Positions 48,430 to 59,937 of a DNA stretch of 64,000 bases are shown here, one piece after another; the first letter of the stretch is position 1; each line of letters begins with the position of its first letter. The position numbers and the translations under genes are program-made. Source of the DNA: Drosophila miranda (lineage: Eukaryota; Arthropoda; Insecta; Diptera; Drosophilidae); NCBI RefSeq assembly GCF_003369915.1, contig NW_022881603.1, positions 24,970,264-25,034,263 on the forward strand, read 5' to 3'. The notes under the pieces were generated by a model. That model saw only the letters and a program-made list of their open reading frames with translations, had not been told where the DNA came from and searched no databases.

Positions 48430-49351
48430 CCTCCTCGGCCTGCGGCTGCCGCCTCTCGGGGCCCTCGTCATACTCGGCCGGTGGCGTAGGTTGCCACAGC
48501 TCGCCTTCCTCCTCCTCGGCCTGCTGCAGCCGCCGCTGCCACTCGGCCTCGGGGTTCGTAGCCTGCTTGCCCGTGGCCTGGGGCGGCGTTCCCTCGGTCT
48601 CCGCCTCGTCGGTCCGGGGCTGCATCGGCGGCAGCACCACCCGGAATGGTGGGGGTGGCGGCGCCTCGTCGCTCTCTTGGCCGTGCTCCTCCGGACTGGC
48701 GGCTCTTTCCGCCTGTCGCCGCCGCGCCTCCATCCGCTCGTCCCTCCGCCGCCTGATCGCCCGCGCCCTCTCCAGCACTTGATGCATCCGGCGCTTCTCC
48801 TCCGGCGTCGCCTCCTGAAACCTCCGCCTCACCGCCTCGATTTTGTCGCGCAGGATCAGCGGCCTTCCATTCCTCGTCTCCGGCTCCGCCCCTTGCTGCC
48901 GTCTCCATCTGGTCTTCACCTGAGCGGTTGGCGCGCGCGGGCCGTCGGTGCATATGACCTCGTCGTCGTCCTCCTCCTCCTCATCCGATGACACCGTCGG
49001 CGACACCGAGTCGTGCCCCGATGGCGCCGGTGACACCAACGGCGAGGCCAGCAGTTGAAGGAACTGGGAGCCATCGCACCAATCCTCCTCGTCGCTACGC
49101 GAGAGCAGAGACTCCCGTCGCTGACGAGAAGTATCGGCGCGATAGCCCCCTTCTCCCACGATCGCCTGTTGCTCCTCCAGGAAGGCCCTAATATCCTCCA
49201 TCTTCTTCCTGCCATCGTCGTGGTTGAGCCCGCGTTTCATCTCCATTTTTTTATTCTTGCTACTTTTCTTGCGTTCTTTCTGGTGATAATTACCTTCAAG
49301 TGTTCGCTGTTCCGTTTTCCACCCGCCTATATACACGCGTTGCATTGCCAA
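47472..49351 (-). pseudogene. Large low-complexity ORF of foldback-like element, copy B
   Basis: Inverted partner of copy A, open for 450 residues from 49,351 through the position where A has its stop. A small deletion near 48,015 (ACGCGTACTCAGAAGC, against ACGCGGACTGCAGAAGC in A) shifts the frame. The Ala-Thr-Glu repeats continue in the other frame. A larger deletion at about 47,530 removes the basic C-terminal tail and joins IPREEWP to unrelated sequence. The poly-Gln stretch differs in length from A. Near 47,640-47,720 B has sequence that A lacks. Both copies are therefore damaged, in different places. Confidence 0.5.
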
Positions 49352-49788
49352 TCGTTCCCTCTACCGGTGCCGGTGCTCCGTGTTTCGGTCTCTCCTGCCT
49401 GGTTCTAACGGTTGTTGCGTTTGTACTCATGGCCCTCAGCCTCGTCTCTCTGCCGGCCGCGCTCTCTAACGGCATCTTTCCCCTGGTTGTGTGAGTGCCG
49501 TCGCGCTCTCCGCTCTCTATCCGATTTCGCCTTATCCCTTTTTTTTGGATACTGTTGTGTTCTCGCCGCGTTTCTCTGTTGGCTCATGGATAACACTTTT
49601 CCATCTTTGATGGACCCACCACCTTCCCGTTCATGATTATTTTGCTTTTTATTCCCCCCTTTTATTTTTGCTTATTCACAATTTTTATTTAGCCCTTTAT
49701 TCTTGTTTATTTTAATTGCTATTTAATGGATTAATGGATTGCTAATTATTTACTTTTAATCGTTATAAAAATTGCTATTTATTCTTAC
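49352..49788. promoter_or_regulatory. Spacer between divergent ORF B and body copy 4
   Basis: Inverted equivalent of 43,858-44,280. It is pyrimidine-rich next to the ORF and AT-rich next to the body. Any promoter function is inferred from the head-to-head layout. Confidence 0.3.
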
Positions 49789-50690
49789 ATGCCACCGCCG
49801 ACCTGTCTTCTTCATCCCGTGCTGCTCGGACCCTCCTTGGCCTGGGTGAGTTCTCCCGACCCGGATGACTTTTACTCAATCCTTCCTCCATTTCCAGCTC
49901 GCCCTCTGCCCTCAATGCGGGCCGCTTGCCGCGATTCCGCTCGTGAACAATGGGTCCTCCGACCCTCCGCCCGGGCTGGAATCTTGGGCTCACATCCCAG
50001 GGCAACTCCTATGCGCCACCGGCGCAGGTGACAGGTGTCTCCCTCACACAGTGGCTCGGACCCGAGTATCATCCGACTCCTCGCCCGGTAGTCCACGCAT
50101 GAGCGGCACCCGTCGTTCCGGCCCGACGCTCGTAGTTGCCCCGTGAGTCCGCGTTGAGGCGTGAGCCTGGCCCCTGGGTTTTTCCTGGTCATCCGCTGTC
50201 TGAGATTACAATCCCCGACCCTGGATTCGCCTCCCAGCTTTGGGTGACGCGTTTCCTGTTCAGGTTTGCTGAGCTTTTCCTCTTCTCGTTTTATTTTCCT
50301 TTCTTTTTACTAATTTTCGCTTTTTTCAGATTTCTCCAACCACAGTCTTCCTGTTCGCATTCTTTTTTTTTTTTAATCTAAGTGCACAAGTCCATCACCC
50401 TGCGTGCTGACGAGTCTCGTGCGTGTCCTGCGCGGCACCCTTCCCCAGTGTCCTGCGTGGCACTCTACCGTTCCTGGTCCTGCGTGACCTTTTAGGGCGA
50501 CCTATTACAGCCATTCTCCTTCACCCCTGTGTCTCTCGCTCCTCGGGTTGGGGTTTCAGATCTCGTATGTGTGCCGTTCTCTTCTTCCTGTCGCCCTCCT
50601 TTCTTAGGTTGCAGATAACCGGGGATATAAAGTCCTCTATCTGGTATGGCCCATCGCAGTGGTATAGCAGAGAAAACTAAATATTTTTGA
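49789..50690 (+). repeat. Foldback-like body, copy 4
   Basis: Direct-orientation body, nearly identical to copy 1, including the 52-bp intron candidate (GTGAGT at about 49,846) and the TTTACTAATTTTC...TTTTTTCAG acceptor near 50,330. It pairs with copy 3 across the 47.0-kb centre. Confidence 0.65.
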
Positions 50691-53283
50691 TTGGGGAAAA
50701 TGTCCTTGATCCTTGATAAGGACTACATTAAATCGGGGACATTTTTCCGATCACAGGAAGCCGTCGCACGTTCCGATCGGTCCAAAAATAAGGGAGAAAA
50801 CTAGATATGTATGACTGGGGATGTTGAAGTCCTTGCCGAAGGATCAAGGAGCTTTTCTCATCACGGCAGGCCCTGGAACGCCTCGATCGGGCCTCAAATA
50901 ACGGAGAAGTCAAGATATATATATCTTGAGAAAATATCCTTGATCCTTGATCCTTGGTCCTTGATAAGGACTCCATCAAATCAGGGACTTTTTCCGATCA
51001 CAGGAAGCCGTCGCACGTTCCGATCGGTCCAAAAATAAGGGAGAAAACTAGATATGTATGACTGGGGATGTTGAAGTCCTTACCGAAGGATCAAGGAGCT
51101 TTTCTCATCACGGCAGGCCATGGAACGCCTCGATCGGGCCTCAAATAACGGAGAAGTCAAGATATATATATCTGGAGAAAATATCCTTGATCCTTGGTCC
51201 TTGATAAGGACTCCATCAAATCAGGGACTTTTTCCGATCACAGGAAGCCGTCGCACGTTCCGATCGGTCCAAAAATAAGGGAGAAAACTAGATATGTATG
51301 ACTGGGGATGTTGAAGTCCTTACCGAAGGGTCAAGGAGCTTTTCTCATCACGGGAGGCCATGGAACGCCTCGATCGGGCCTCAAATAACGGAGAAGTCAA
51401 GATATATGTACATATGTATATGTCTGGAGTAAATATCCTTGATCCTTGGTCCTTGATAAGGACTCCATCACATCAGGGACATTTTTCCGATCGCAGGATG
51501 CCGTCGCATGTCCCGATCGGTCCTCAAATAACGAAGAAAACAACAAAAGTTTTTGTTGTCAATTGTTGTACAAAATGTATTCTTGTTGTTGTACAACTTT
51601 CAACTAGCGACCGCTCAAATGGCCAAAAACGGGAATTTCAAATCTCGGATACCAGGCGAACAGAAATCTGCACAAGGTCACTGGTCTTTCTTAAATTTTT
51701 TTATTTTTCCCGCCATTTTTCAAATTCCAAAATTTTTCAACGTTTTTTCATATTTTCCTTAGCCACTTTTTCCGTTCTTCGGCCGCTTAAAATGGTGGAA
51801 GACGAGAATTTCACGTCTGGGATACCAGGCGAACAGAAATTAGTAGAAGGTCCCGGTTTTTTTTGTAAAATGGGGGAAAACGAGAATATGAAAAACGAAC
51901 ATATGGAAAAACAGAAAAGTAAAATTAAAAGGAATTTTAAAAAACCGGAACCCTCTGCTGATTTCTTTTCGCCTGGTACCCAGATTTGAAATTCCCGTTT
52001 TTGGCCATTTGTTGTTGTACAACAACAAGAATAAATTTTGTACAGCAATTGACAACAAAAACTTTTGTTATTTTCTCCGATATTTGAGGCCCGATCGGGA
52101 CATGTGACGGCATCCTGCGATCGGAAAAATGTCCCTGATGTGATGGAGTCCTTATCAAGGATCAAGGATATTTACTCCAGACATATATGTATATCTTGAG
52201 TTCTCCGTTATTTGAGGCCCGATCGAGTCGTTCCATGGCCTGTCGTGATGAGAAAAGCTCCTTGATCCTTCGGTAAGGACTTCAACATCCCCAGTCATAC
52301 ATATCTAGTTTTCTCCCTTATTTTTTGACCGATCGGAGCGTGCGACGGCTTCCTGTGATCGGAAAAAGTCCCTGATTTGATGGAGTCCTTATCAAGGACC
52401 AAGGATCAAGGATATTTTCTCCAGATATATATATCTTGACTTCTCCGTTATTTGAGGCCCGATCGAGACGTTCCAGGGCCTGCCGTGATGAGAAAAGCTC
52501 CTTGATCCTTCGGTAAGGACTTCAACATCCCCAGTCATACATATCTAGTTTTCTCCCTTATTTTTGGACCGATCGGAACGTGCGACGGCTTCCTGTGATC
52601 GGAAAAATGTCCCTGATTTAATGGAGTCCTTATCAAGGACCAAGGATCAAGGATATTTTCTCCAGACATATATATCTTGACTTCTCCGTTATTTGAGGCC
52701 CGATCGAGGCGTTCCATGGCCTGCCGTCATCAGAAAAACTCTTGGATCCTTCGGGAAGGACTTCAACATTCCCAGTCATAAACACATGTATCTAGTTGAC
52801 TCTCTTATTTTTGGCCCGATCGGGACGTGCGATGGCTTAATGTGATCGGAAAAATGTCCCTGATCTGGTGGAGTCCTTAAGAAGGGTCAAGGATATTTTC
52901 ACCAGACATAAATATATTTTTATCTCCATAATTTGTGGCCCGATCGCGGCATGCCATATCTCGTTGTGATCAGAAAAATCTCCTTGATCCTTCGGTAAGG
53001 ACTATAACAACCCCAACCATACATACATATGTATTTATTTTTCTTGGCCATTTGTGGTCCGATCTAGGAGTGCGACAACTTCCTGCGGTCGGAAAAATGT
53101 CCCTGATTTAATGGAGTCCTTATCAAGGATCAAGGACATTTTCGCCAATCAAAAATTTTCTCTGCTATTTGTGAACCGATCTGGGCGTGCCACGCCTTTT
53201 GGTAATCGGTATAGTTTCGCCAAAACAGGACACAGCAAGGATGATTTTTCAATAAATTTATTCATCATAACTTAGCTTAGTAT
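50691..53283. repeat. Second inverted-arm block of ~240-bp repeats
   Basis: Direct repeats run from about 50,700 to 51,500. A loop with its own inverted repeat spans about 51,540-52,080, centre near 51,805. Inverted repeats then run to about 53,150, becoming more diverged towards the right (GGTGGAGTCCTTAAGAAGG at 52,868). In the loop a short stretch (about 51,865-51,950) is the inverse of part of the 40.9-kb loop, so the loop is a rearranged version. The terminal block is shared with 47,230-47,345. Confidence 0.65.
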
Positions 53284-53462
53284 AAATAAATAAACTATCT
53301 GTATCTACTATCTAAATAAATGGACGCGTATATCCTTAAACCTAGGTTAGGTTAGGTTGAGGCGGCTGCCGGGCTCGCTCGGAACCCGTCACACTTAGGC
53401 CGGTTTCGGCCCGTTGTGATACCGCATAGGATCATTTCCTTCCTGCGTTGTGAGACTTTCTG
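53284..53462 (-). other. 3' UTR of LOA-clade element
   Basis: Contains CTAGGTTAGGTTAGGTTGAG and a GGCTGCCGGGCTCGC stretch after the ORF2 stop. It ends in AATAAATAAAC-type AT-rich sequence, where a simple-sequence tail would be expected. Confidence 0.5.
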
Positions 53463-56400
53463 TCAGCAATTATCCCATCCAGATGCTCTCACAAAGTTCG
53501 CTATCCTCCTGGGACATAGTTTGGACATCTCTGAGATGTCGTGTAGAAAGGCTGAGCCCAGGTGCTGTAGCCTTCTTCTGCTGAGAGCTGGGCAGGAGCA
53601 GAACAGATGTTCCACCGTCTCCTCCTCTTCCTCGTCTCTACATCTGCGACAAAAATCGTTATGTGGGGCCGCCAGCCTGTTAGCGTGGGTGCCTATTAGC
53701 CAGTGTCCCGTGAGGGAACGTGTGACTACGCTGCACCTTTTCCTGCTTAACTTGAGGAGCTCGGAGGTGCGCTTCATGTCCATGGTCGGCCATGTTTGCC
53801 GAGTTGTGCGACATCGTGGCACTGTTTGCCACATATCGTTTTTTAGTCGCTTGTATTGCTCCCTTATAATGAGCTTACAGGTGGCCATTGGCATACAGAT
53901 ATCCTCCTTGTCTTGGAGAAGGGGGATTGTAGTGCCAGATCTGGCCAGCTCGTCCGCTATACAGTTGCCCTCGATGTCCCGGTGGCCCGGGACCCAAATC
54001 AGGCTAATAGCAAATTGCTGAGCCATCTCGTGCAGAGATTTGCGGCAGTCTGCCACGGTGGCCGAGTTCGAGGAAATCGCGCTTAGCGATTTGATCTCAG
54101 CCTGGCTGTCGCTATAAATGTTTAGCTTGGTTGCCGTGACGGCAGCCGCTTGTAGGCACTCTAGAGCCTCCCTGATTGCTATGACTTCCGCTTGAAAGAC
54201 ACTGCAATGATCTGGGAGTCTGAAGGAATGCCTTATGCTTAGCTGTTCAGAGTAGATTCCCCCTCCGACTCTTTCGTCCAGCTTTGATCCATCTGTGAAG
54301 ATGTTTATGGCCCCATCTGGGCCTGGGAGTCCCTCGAGCCATTCGTCTCTGTGAGGCATGATTGTGTCGAAGGGAGTGTCTGTGTACTCTCTTGGAACTT
54401 GGTAGTCTGTTTTTGAGGGGACGGTACTGCTATTATTTAATATGGCTGAGTGACCTATGCACTGTGTCACCCATTGATCTAAGTCTCTTAGACGTATTGC
54501 TGCTGCTTCTGCCCGTTCCTTTCCTGCGAGGTCAAGGCTCTGTAGGCATAGGATGGCATTTAGCGCATCATTTGGGGTGGTGCGAAGAGCTCCGCTGATG
54601 CATAGGGCGGCAGTCCGCTGGACTTTGCCCAGTTGCTTGGTGATCGCCCTTTTTGATAGGGCCGGCCACCACACCGTAACTCCGTAGAGTAGTATTGGTC
54701 TAACTATAGCTTGATATATCCATTGGACTATGCTTGGGATCATACCCCATCTTAGCCCAATAGCTTTTTTGCATGTGTAGAGTGCAGTCATTGCCTTCTT
54801 CACTCTGTCTTTGACATTCAGGTTCCAGCTAAGCTTCTTGTCAATTACCAACCCTAAGTAACTGGCACTGTCGCTAAAGGAGAGCCTGCATCCTTGTAGT
54901 ATTGGAGGGTTGAGGGGCGGGACCTTGTATTTATTTGTGAATAGTACGAGTTCCGTTTTTGAGGGATTTACTCCCAGACCGCGCGATTCTGTCCAATCCG
55001 ACAGTTGCGCTAGCTTTGTGGACATTAAGTCGCACAGTGTTTGGGGGTATTTCCCCGAGAAGATAATCGCAACGTCGTCCGCATAGGCCACGACATTGCA
55101 GCCCCCCCCTTCTAGGTCACATAGAATCTTGTTGACTGCTATGTTCCACAGAAGAGGAGACAGGACACCACCTTGCGGGGTGCCTCTGTTGACATACCTT
55201 GACTGGGCGGACGATCCCATCGATGATGTCACCGTCCTGCATGTGAGCAATTGATCAATGAGCATCACCAAGTGACGGTCCACCCCCAGGTCAGTCAGGG
55301 CTTCTGTAATGGCGCCCGGTACAACGTTGTTGAAAGCTCCCTCAATATCGAGAAAGGCTATGAGTGAGTACTCTTTGTGATGCAGAGATTTCTCTACCGC
55401 TGAGATCACTTCATGAAGAGCCGTTTCCGTGGATTTTCCTTTCCGGTAGGCATGCTGTGCGCCTGTGCGTCCTCAGTTGCAGCCCGACGAGTCTCTCAAA
55501 GGTTTTGAGGAGGAAGGGCGATAGGCTGATTGGTCTAAAGTCTTTTGCAGCTGAGTGCGAGGCTTTCCCAGCTTTGGGAATGAAGACTATCTTTGCCTTA
55601 AGCCATGTTCGCGGTATTGTACCCACAGCCAGTATCTTCCTGAAGATACCTTGTAGCCAGTTGATGGCCGTATCCCCGGCCTTCTGAAGTTGGGCCGGTA
55701 TTACCTGGTCTGGGCCTGGCGATTTGAACGGGTTGAAGCTGTTTATTGCCCAGCTTATGTTACGTTTTGTGAGGATGTGATCCATCGAGGTTACCGGTCC
55801 CTCTCCTGGAAGATGTGCCGTCTCGATGGTTGTGCACCCTGGAAAATGTGTGTCTAGTAGAATGTGCAGGGACTCCTCACTGGAGTTAGTCCACGTGCCG
55901 TCATTCCTTTTAAGATACCCTACCGAGGGGTTAGCTTTTGAGAGAATCTTGCGAAGCCTTGCAGCCTCTGACGTTTCCTCAATTTCCGAGCAAAATTTTT
56001 GCCAAGAGGCCCTTTTTGCTTTCCTTGTTTCCTTTTTATATAGTGACAGACTGATTTTGTAGTCTGCCCAGTGGCTCTCCTCGTTCGCGCTTTTGGCCCT
56101 GTTGAAGAGGGTCCTGCAGCTTTTACGTAGGATGTCTATTTGTTTTGACCACCAGGGGTTTCTTTTTCCCTCTAGGTTTGCTAGAAGGGCACGCTACCGC
56201 GAAGGCTTTGTTGCATGCCTCTGTGAACCTGTTCACTAGGCGATCTAGGTCGTCTTTTGTGTCAGGGCATGATGGTGCTTTGGAGGGGAGTAAGTCCTCC
56301 AGGGCTGAGCTATATTTTTCCCAGTTGGCTTTCCTGGGATTAATATAGTCCTTAGGTTTCGGACACTCGAGGGATAGTGTGGTCTCGATGTATCTGTGGT

Positions 56401-57064
56401 CAGAGAAAGAGTGGTCATCAAGGACTTGCCAACTCTTGACTATGTCTAACAGGTTGGAAGACACTAGGGTGATGTCAATAACCTCCTGTCGATTTTTAAT
56501 TATGAAGGTGGGGTCGTTGCCCCGATTACAAATAAATAGATTTGAGTTAAGGATGAAGCTGAAAAGTGACTCACCCCTTACATTTGTGTTCGAGCTCCCC
56601 CATTGAGTGTGGTGAGCGTTGGCATCGCAACCTATTAATAGGTCTATGTCCGACCTCTCGCTGTCGCTGGCTAGTTTGCGAACCAGGTCGCTGGGAGGAT
56701 CGTTTCCCTCATGGGCCATGTAGGACGACATCAGCCTTAGATGTGTCCCTTTCAGCTCTAGGCTTGCCGCCGTGTTGTCGCTATCGCTATAGTTATGGAG
56801 CAGAAAGATATTAAGGTGCTTTCTGGCGAGAATGCAGGTGCCGGTTCTACCTTCATGTTGAGCTACAATTATCTTGTACTCCTTCGACCCTAGTCCACAA
56901 ACCTTGTCTCCCACTATCCAAGGTTCCTGGATCAGGGCTACGTCTGCTCCGCTCTCTTCGAGGCGGAGTATAAGAGCAGCGGATGCTGCTTTACAGTGGT
57001 GGAGATTGATCTGAAGGAGCCTCAAGGACATCCTTAGTGTTCTCCACCACTGTAATGTCGGCAT
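53463..57064 (-). pseudogene. LOA ORF2: endonuclease, RT, RNase H, two frameshifts
   Basis: Endonuclease (57,064 to about 56,165) with QINL, IQEPW, GCDANAHHTQWGS, DITLVS and SDHRY all present. A frameshift in the AAACCCC run near 56,160 is followed by a linker and the RT start (IVFIPKAGKASHS, DFRPISL). A second frameshift lies near 55,470. Then come FLDIEGAFNNV, RGTPQGGVLSPLLWN, the catalytic VVAYADDVAI, and YLGLVIDKKLSW. RNase H follows (IFTDGSK, FQAEVIAI, IYSDSQAE, WVPGHRDIEGNCIADELA), then a C-x2-C-x12-H-x4-C motif near 53,580-53,650. The catalytic residues I can check are intact, so decay is recent. It would nick the target and reverse-transcribe the element RNA there. Confidence 0.85.
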
Positions 57065-58012
57065 CCGGATCGTCCTCGACTTCCTCGTGGCAACACATCG
57101 CCTCGAAGTCGCATCTCAGCGTGCCATTGGTGGAGTAGCCCTCTGGGTCTATCTCTGTGTGATCGTCGGGTGCTTCGATCTCCGAGGCAGCGTCCTGCTC
57201 AACTGGCTTGTCGACAGGACGTGTCTCGGCCGCCGCATCCGACTTGTAGACCTTTACGGTCACAGAGCTGAACCCAAAATTGAGCTCGCCTTTGGCAGCC
57301 TCAATCGGCAGCACTCTGGAGCGCTTCGGTGTCGGCCCGGAGTCTCTTGTGAGCGCTGCCTTTTTGGCTGAGGGGCTTCCTTCTTCGGTGCTTCCTTGCC
57401 AAAGTTCGGCAGCACCTTCGAGGCCCACTCAACCTTCTTTATCCATTTGTCCGTCGGGCTGGACATCTGGCTTGCGTTCTGCCGACGGAGTATATTGCCA
57501 GCACTCCTTCTATCGGCATATGTAAAAGATTTGGCTTGGACACTAGTAGATGGTGACTCATCACCCGCCACTTTACCAGCAGGCAGAGCAGCCGCAGGAT
57601 TGCATAGCCACTCTGCCAAGGTATCGGTTTCGGGAGCCAATTCACCACCCACCCCGACACCGGGATGGGACCCCTTTGGGCTCTCCCTAGCATCTTCCGT
57701 CGCGCAGGTTTTCCCTGCTGATTTGCGGGTCGGGCCAGGCCTTTGGGCCGCTGCCTTTCCCTGTTTGGGATTGCTCCCTGTTGGCATTTGGGGAGTGCCA
57801 GACTCATTTTTTTTGTTTTTAAATTCTTCCATTCTTTTCCCACGAGCTGCAGAGAAGGGGTACGGTCCGTCCGGGCAGAGATCCACGTTGCCCGGATAAG
57901 GCATACTTAGAACAGGGGGCTGCCAAGTTCCTGAGCTCTCCGTTAACGACTGGGCTAGTTTTATATACCGGGCCCCCAGCCAGGCTGACTCTCGGCACGG
58001 GTCGAATAACAC
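56991..58012 (-). pseudogene. LOA ORF1 (Gag-like), frameshifted, no zinc knuckle seen
   Basis: Two overlapping frames (58,012-57,260 and 57,428-56,991) join near 57,390-57,410, giving roughly 300 residues. The first part is Pro/Ser/Lys-rich (PSTSVQAKSFTYADRR, KWIKKVEWASKVLPNFG). The second is acidic and ends LEAPSDQSPPL, overlapping the ORF2 start by about 70 bp. The tandem CCHC zinc knuckles usual in this class of ORF1 are not visible, which suggests an internal deletion or a diverged family. The order and overlap with ORF2 support the assignment. Confidence 0.6.
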
Positions 58013-58250
58013 TCTTAGTCCGGCCCGGTGTGAGCTGAATGTGGGGGGTTGGGATGTGGGTAGGTAGTGTGTAGGGATAGGGGAGTGTGTGAGCTACTTA
58101 TACGAGGCGGCACCACAAGCGCATCGTCAGTGTTGCTACTTCGCGAACACCCGCTGGCTGTCCGGGGCTGCTTATTTTCGGTACTCTCCCTAGGGATGTC
58201 CGATTATTCGCAGCTGACCTACCTATATGACCTGTATATAGGTAGGTCGT
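58013..58250 (-). other. 5' leader of LOA element with hairpin
   Basis: GC-rich leader upstream of ORF1. GACCTACCTATAT at 58,216-58,228 pairs with ATATAGGTAGGTC at 58,236-58,248 (13-bp stem, 7-base loop). The exact 5' end of the element is not clear. Confidence 0.4.
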
Positions 58251-58798
58251 TCGCTATCCGCAACCTGCGACCCGTCCGGTGGCCTCAGCTAGGCCCCCTT
58301 TGAGCCACCTCACGAGCTCATCAGACCAGATCCTTAAACCTAACAGGAACGATATCTATCTAGAAGCCCGCGTAGCCACTCCCTCAAAGTCCTTGTTGTC
58401 GATAGCCAGATGGAAGGATGACGATGGCTTCTTAGTTTCGGATCTTGCAAGGGGTGCGCTTCTGTCCTGCTGGGATACGAGTCTGTTTGGCTGGAATAGG
58501 ACTCGGTGTGTCTCGAATTGGACTCTATCTGGCGGGGGAATATCGGATACGACTCGGTAGGGTACCTGCGTGAGCCGTCGTCGAGCCCACACTCATTCAC
58601 TCGAACCGAAAGACCAGAAGAGTGAAGTCGCTGGTAAACGATGGGGCATATCGGTGTTCACGGGCACGCAACAGGTATTCCTCGCCACCGGAGGGTGCGG
58701 CCTGTTAAAATTAAAGGATTTTATTGAATTAAAGTTTAATATATTATATTATTATTATTTAAATAGAGTAATAAAATAAATAATAACGTTATAAATTT
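58251..58798. other. Unassigned sequence between LOA and the IBTK flank
   Basis: The first half is GC-moderate, with an imperfect ~21-bp repeat readable on the minus strand as repeated ES(Y/N)...R/QT (about 58,440-58,580). It could be more element leader or an older insertion. From 58,700 it becomes very AT-rich (TATTATATTATTATTATT). No gene recognised. Confidence 0.3.
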
Positions 58799-59023
58799 AC
58801 CTGGCGTGGTAAGAGGAGGGGATCGCGGCATATCAGTTGGCAGCCAGAGAAGGTCCTGGCCAATAGAGCTGGAGATATTGATCCGGTACCACCCAAACGG
58901 GTAAGGCCGCCGGAGAGATTTAAAGTGGGAAAATCGCCACAGCGGCGCAGGACACCGAGTAATATTCCACGGAATATCAAAATCGAGGCATATGGTTTAC
59001 AATCCTTGACGGAGAACGGTTAA
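58799..59023 (+). other. Open segment, basic Pro-rich, uncertain
   Basis: Open without a start from about 58,799 to a TAA at 59,021-59,023, about 74 codons, reading TWRGKRRGSRHISWQ and later PPKRVRPPERFKVG. Composition and sharp edges suggest a coding remnant, for example a polyprotein tail or an exon. There is no ATG near the start and no family match that I can name. Confidence 0.3.
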
Positions 59024-59840
59024 CCCATTGAAAGCCAAGGGGATATTTTAATATACCGCCGAAAATAATGAAAAATTAATAACTTTAGCGCAGTTCAGGT
59101 TAAAGATATCGTGTTTTTTTAAGTTCAGATGAAAGATATCTTGGATCTACAAGGGCTTCTTCATCATACGAGACGCTATATTGTTGTTGCGGAAAACACA
59201 ATCAAAGCAATCGCGTAGTAGGAAAAAATTCCAGTGTTTAAAATAAGCCAGCCAAGTAGAAAATATGTTCATTATTTGCATACAATTATGTGGGAAGGTC
59301 TGATAGATCTATCTAGCTAGTAATATTTGACGCAATATCAAAATCGAGGAATATGTATAACAGAACATTAATTCGTCAGTATATTTACGGTTGTTTAAGC
59401 CTTGTTTTAGCTAAAATACTATAAAAGCAAGGACTAAAAACTAGCCAGTCTTGAAAAAAAATTATTCATCAACGGGCTAAAATTATGTGGTCAGAACTAA
59501 GGGTTTTAGTTAGCCAGAAGTATTAAACGGATTTCAAAAATTGAACAATATTAACGAATATCCTCTTTCGTTTTTTTGTGTGACCTATTTCGCTAAAACC
59601 TTTTTTTGTTTGACCTATTTCGCTAAAACTTTTTTTCAGACAAAATCCAATAAATGCAAGTGGTTAAAATAAACCAGTCAGGTAGAAAAATGATTCATTA
59701 ATCGGATGAAATTATGTGGGCAGGACTGAGGATTCTATTAAGTTAGTTATATTGCACGGAATATCAAAAAAGGGGAATATGTATAATAGAGCTTGTACTC
59801 GTCAGTATATTTATGGTATATTTTTAAAATTAAACCGTAT
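58960..59840. repeat. Degenerate ~200-bp repeats upstream of IBTK
   Basis: Three blocks starting near 59,249, 59,440 and 59,669 share AG-CCAG-CA-GTAGAAAAATGATTCATT-like and AATTATGTGG cores. GGAATATCAAAATCGAGG-like motifs occur at about 58,972, 59,334 and 59,760, each followed by ATATGTATAA or similar. They are old and diverged. A TATTTCTGAGGGTCGATAAA stretch near 59,850 lies 90 bp before the IBTK start codon and may be promoter-proximal. Confidence 0.5.
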
Positions 59841-59937
59841 ATTTTGGTATATTTCTGAGGGTCGATAAAACTGATTTCAACTGCATATTCCACTTACTTG
59901 AACGAATTATTGCGGCGAATTATTGTGAAATATCTGC

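Larger units (their letters stand above)
38748..53283. mobile_element. Nested foldback-like elements, family not recognised
   Basis: One sequence family is present in both orientations. Body copies lie at about 38,830-39,730 (+), 41,560-42,501 (-), 42,930-43,857 (-) and 49,789-50,690 (+). Each is bounded by arms of about 240-bp direct repeats in matching orientation. A large ORF copy lies at 44,281 (+) and its inverted partner at 49,351 (-). Long inverted arms built of direct repeats are the foldback (FB/Galileo) style. I see no transposase, reverse transcriptase or integrase, so the class is inferred from structure only. Confidence 0.6.
53284..58250 (-). mobile_element. LOA-clade non-LTR retrotransposon
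   Basis: Minus-strand order is 5' leader, ORF1, then ORF2 with AP-endonuclease, reverse transcriptase, RNase H and a C-terminal CCHC-like motif. An RNase H domain together with this APE/RT type fits the LOA clade (LOA, Bilbo, and TRIM of D. miranda). The 3' end lies in the AT-rich sequence near 53,284-53,330 and abuts the foldback-like block. It is nearly full length but has at least three frameshifts, so it is recently dead. No target-site duplication was identified. Confidence 0.8.

Noticed and set aside
38748..53283. LTR retrotransposon with the 240-bp repeats as LTRs
   Set aside because: The repeats occur in both orientations and in runs of two to four. No primer-binding site, protease, RT or integrase was found between them.
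53350..53370. TTAGG-like repeat (CTAGGTTAGGTTAGGTTGAG) as telomeric sequence
   Set aside because: Only two to three units, inside the 3' UTR of the LOA element. Drosophila lacks TTAGG telomeres.
53416..57899. Plus-strand open frames across the LOA element
   Set aside because: They oppose strongly conserved endonuclease, RT and RNase H motifs on the minus strand.
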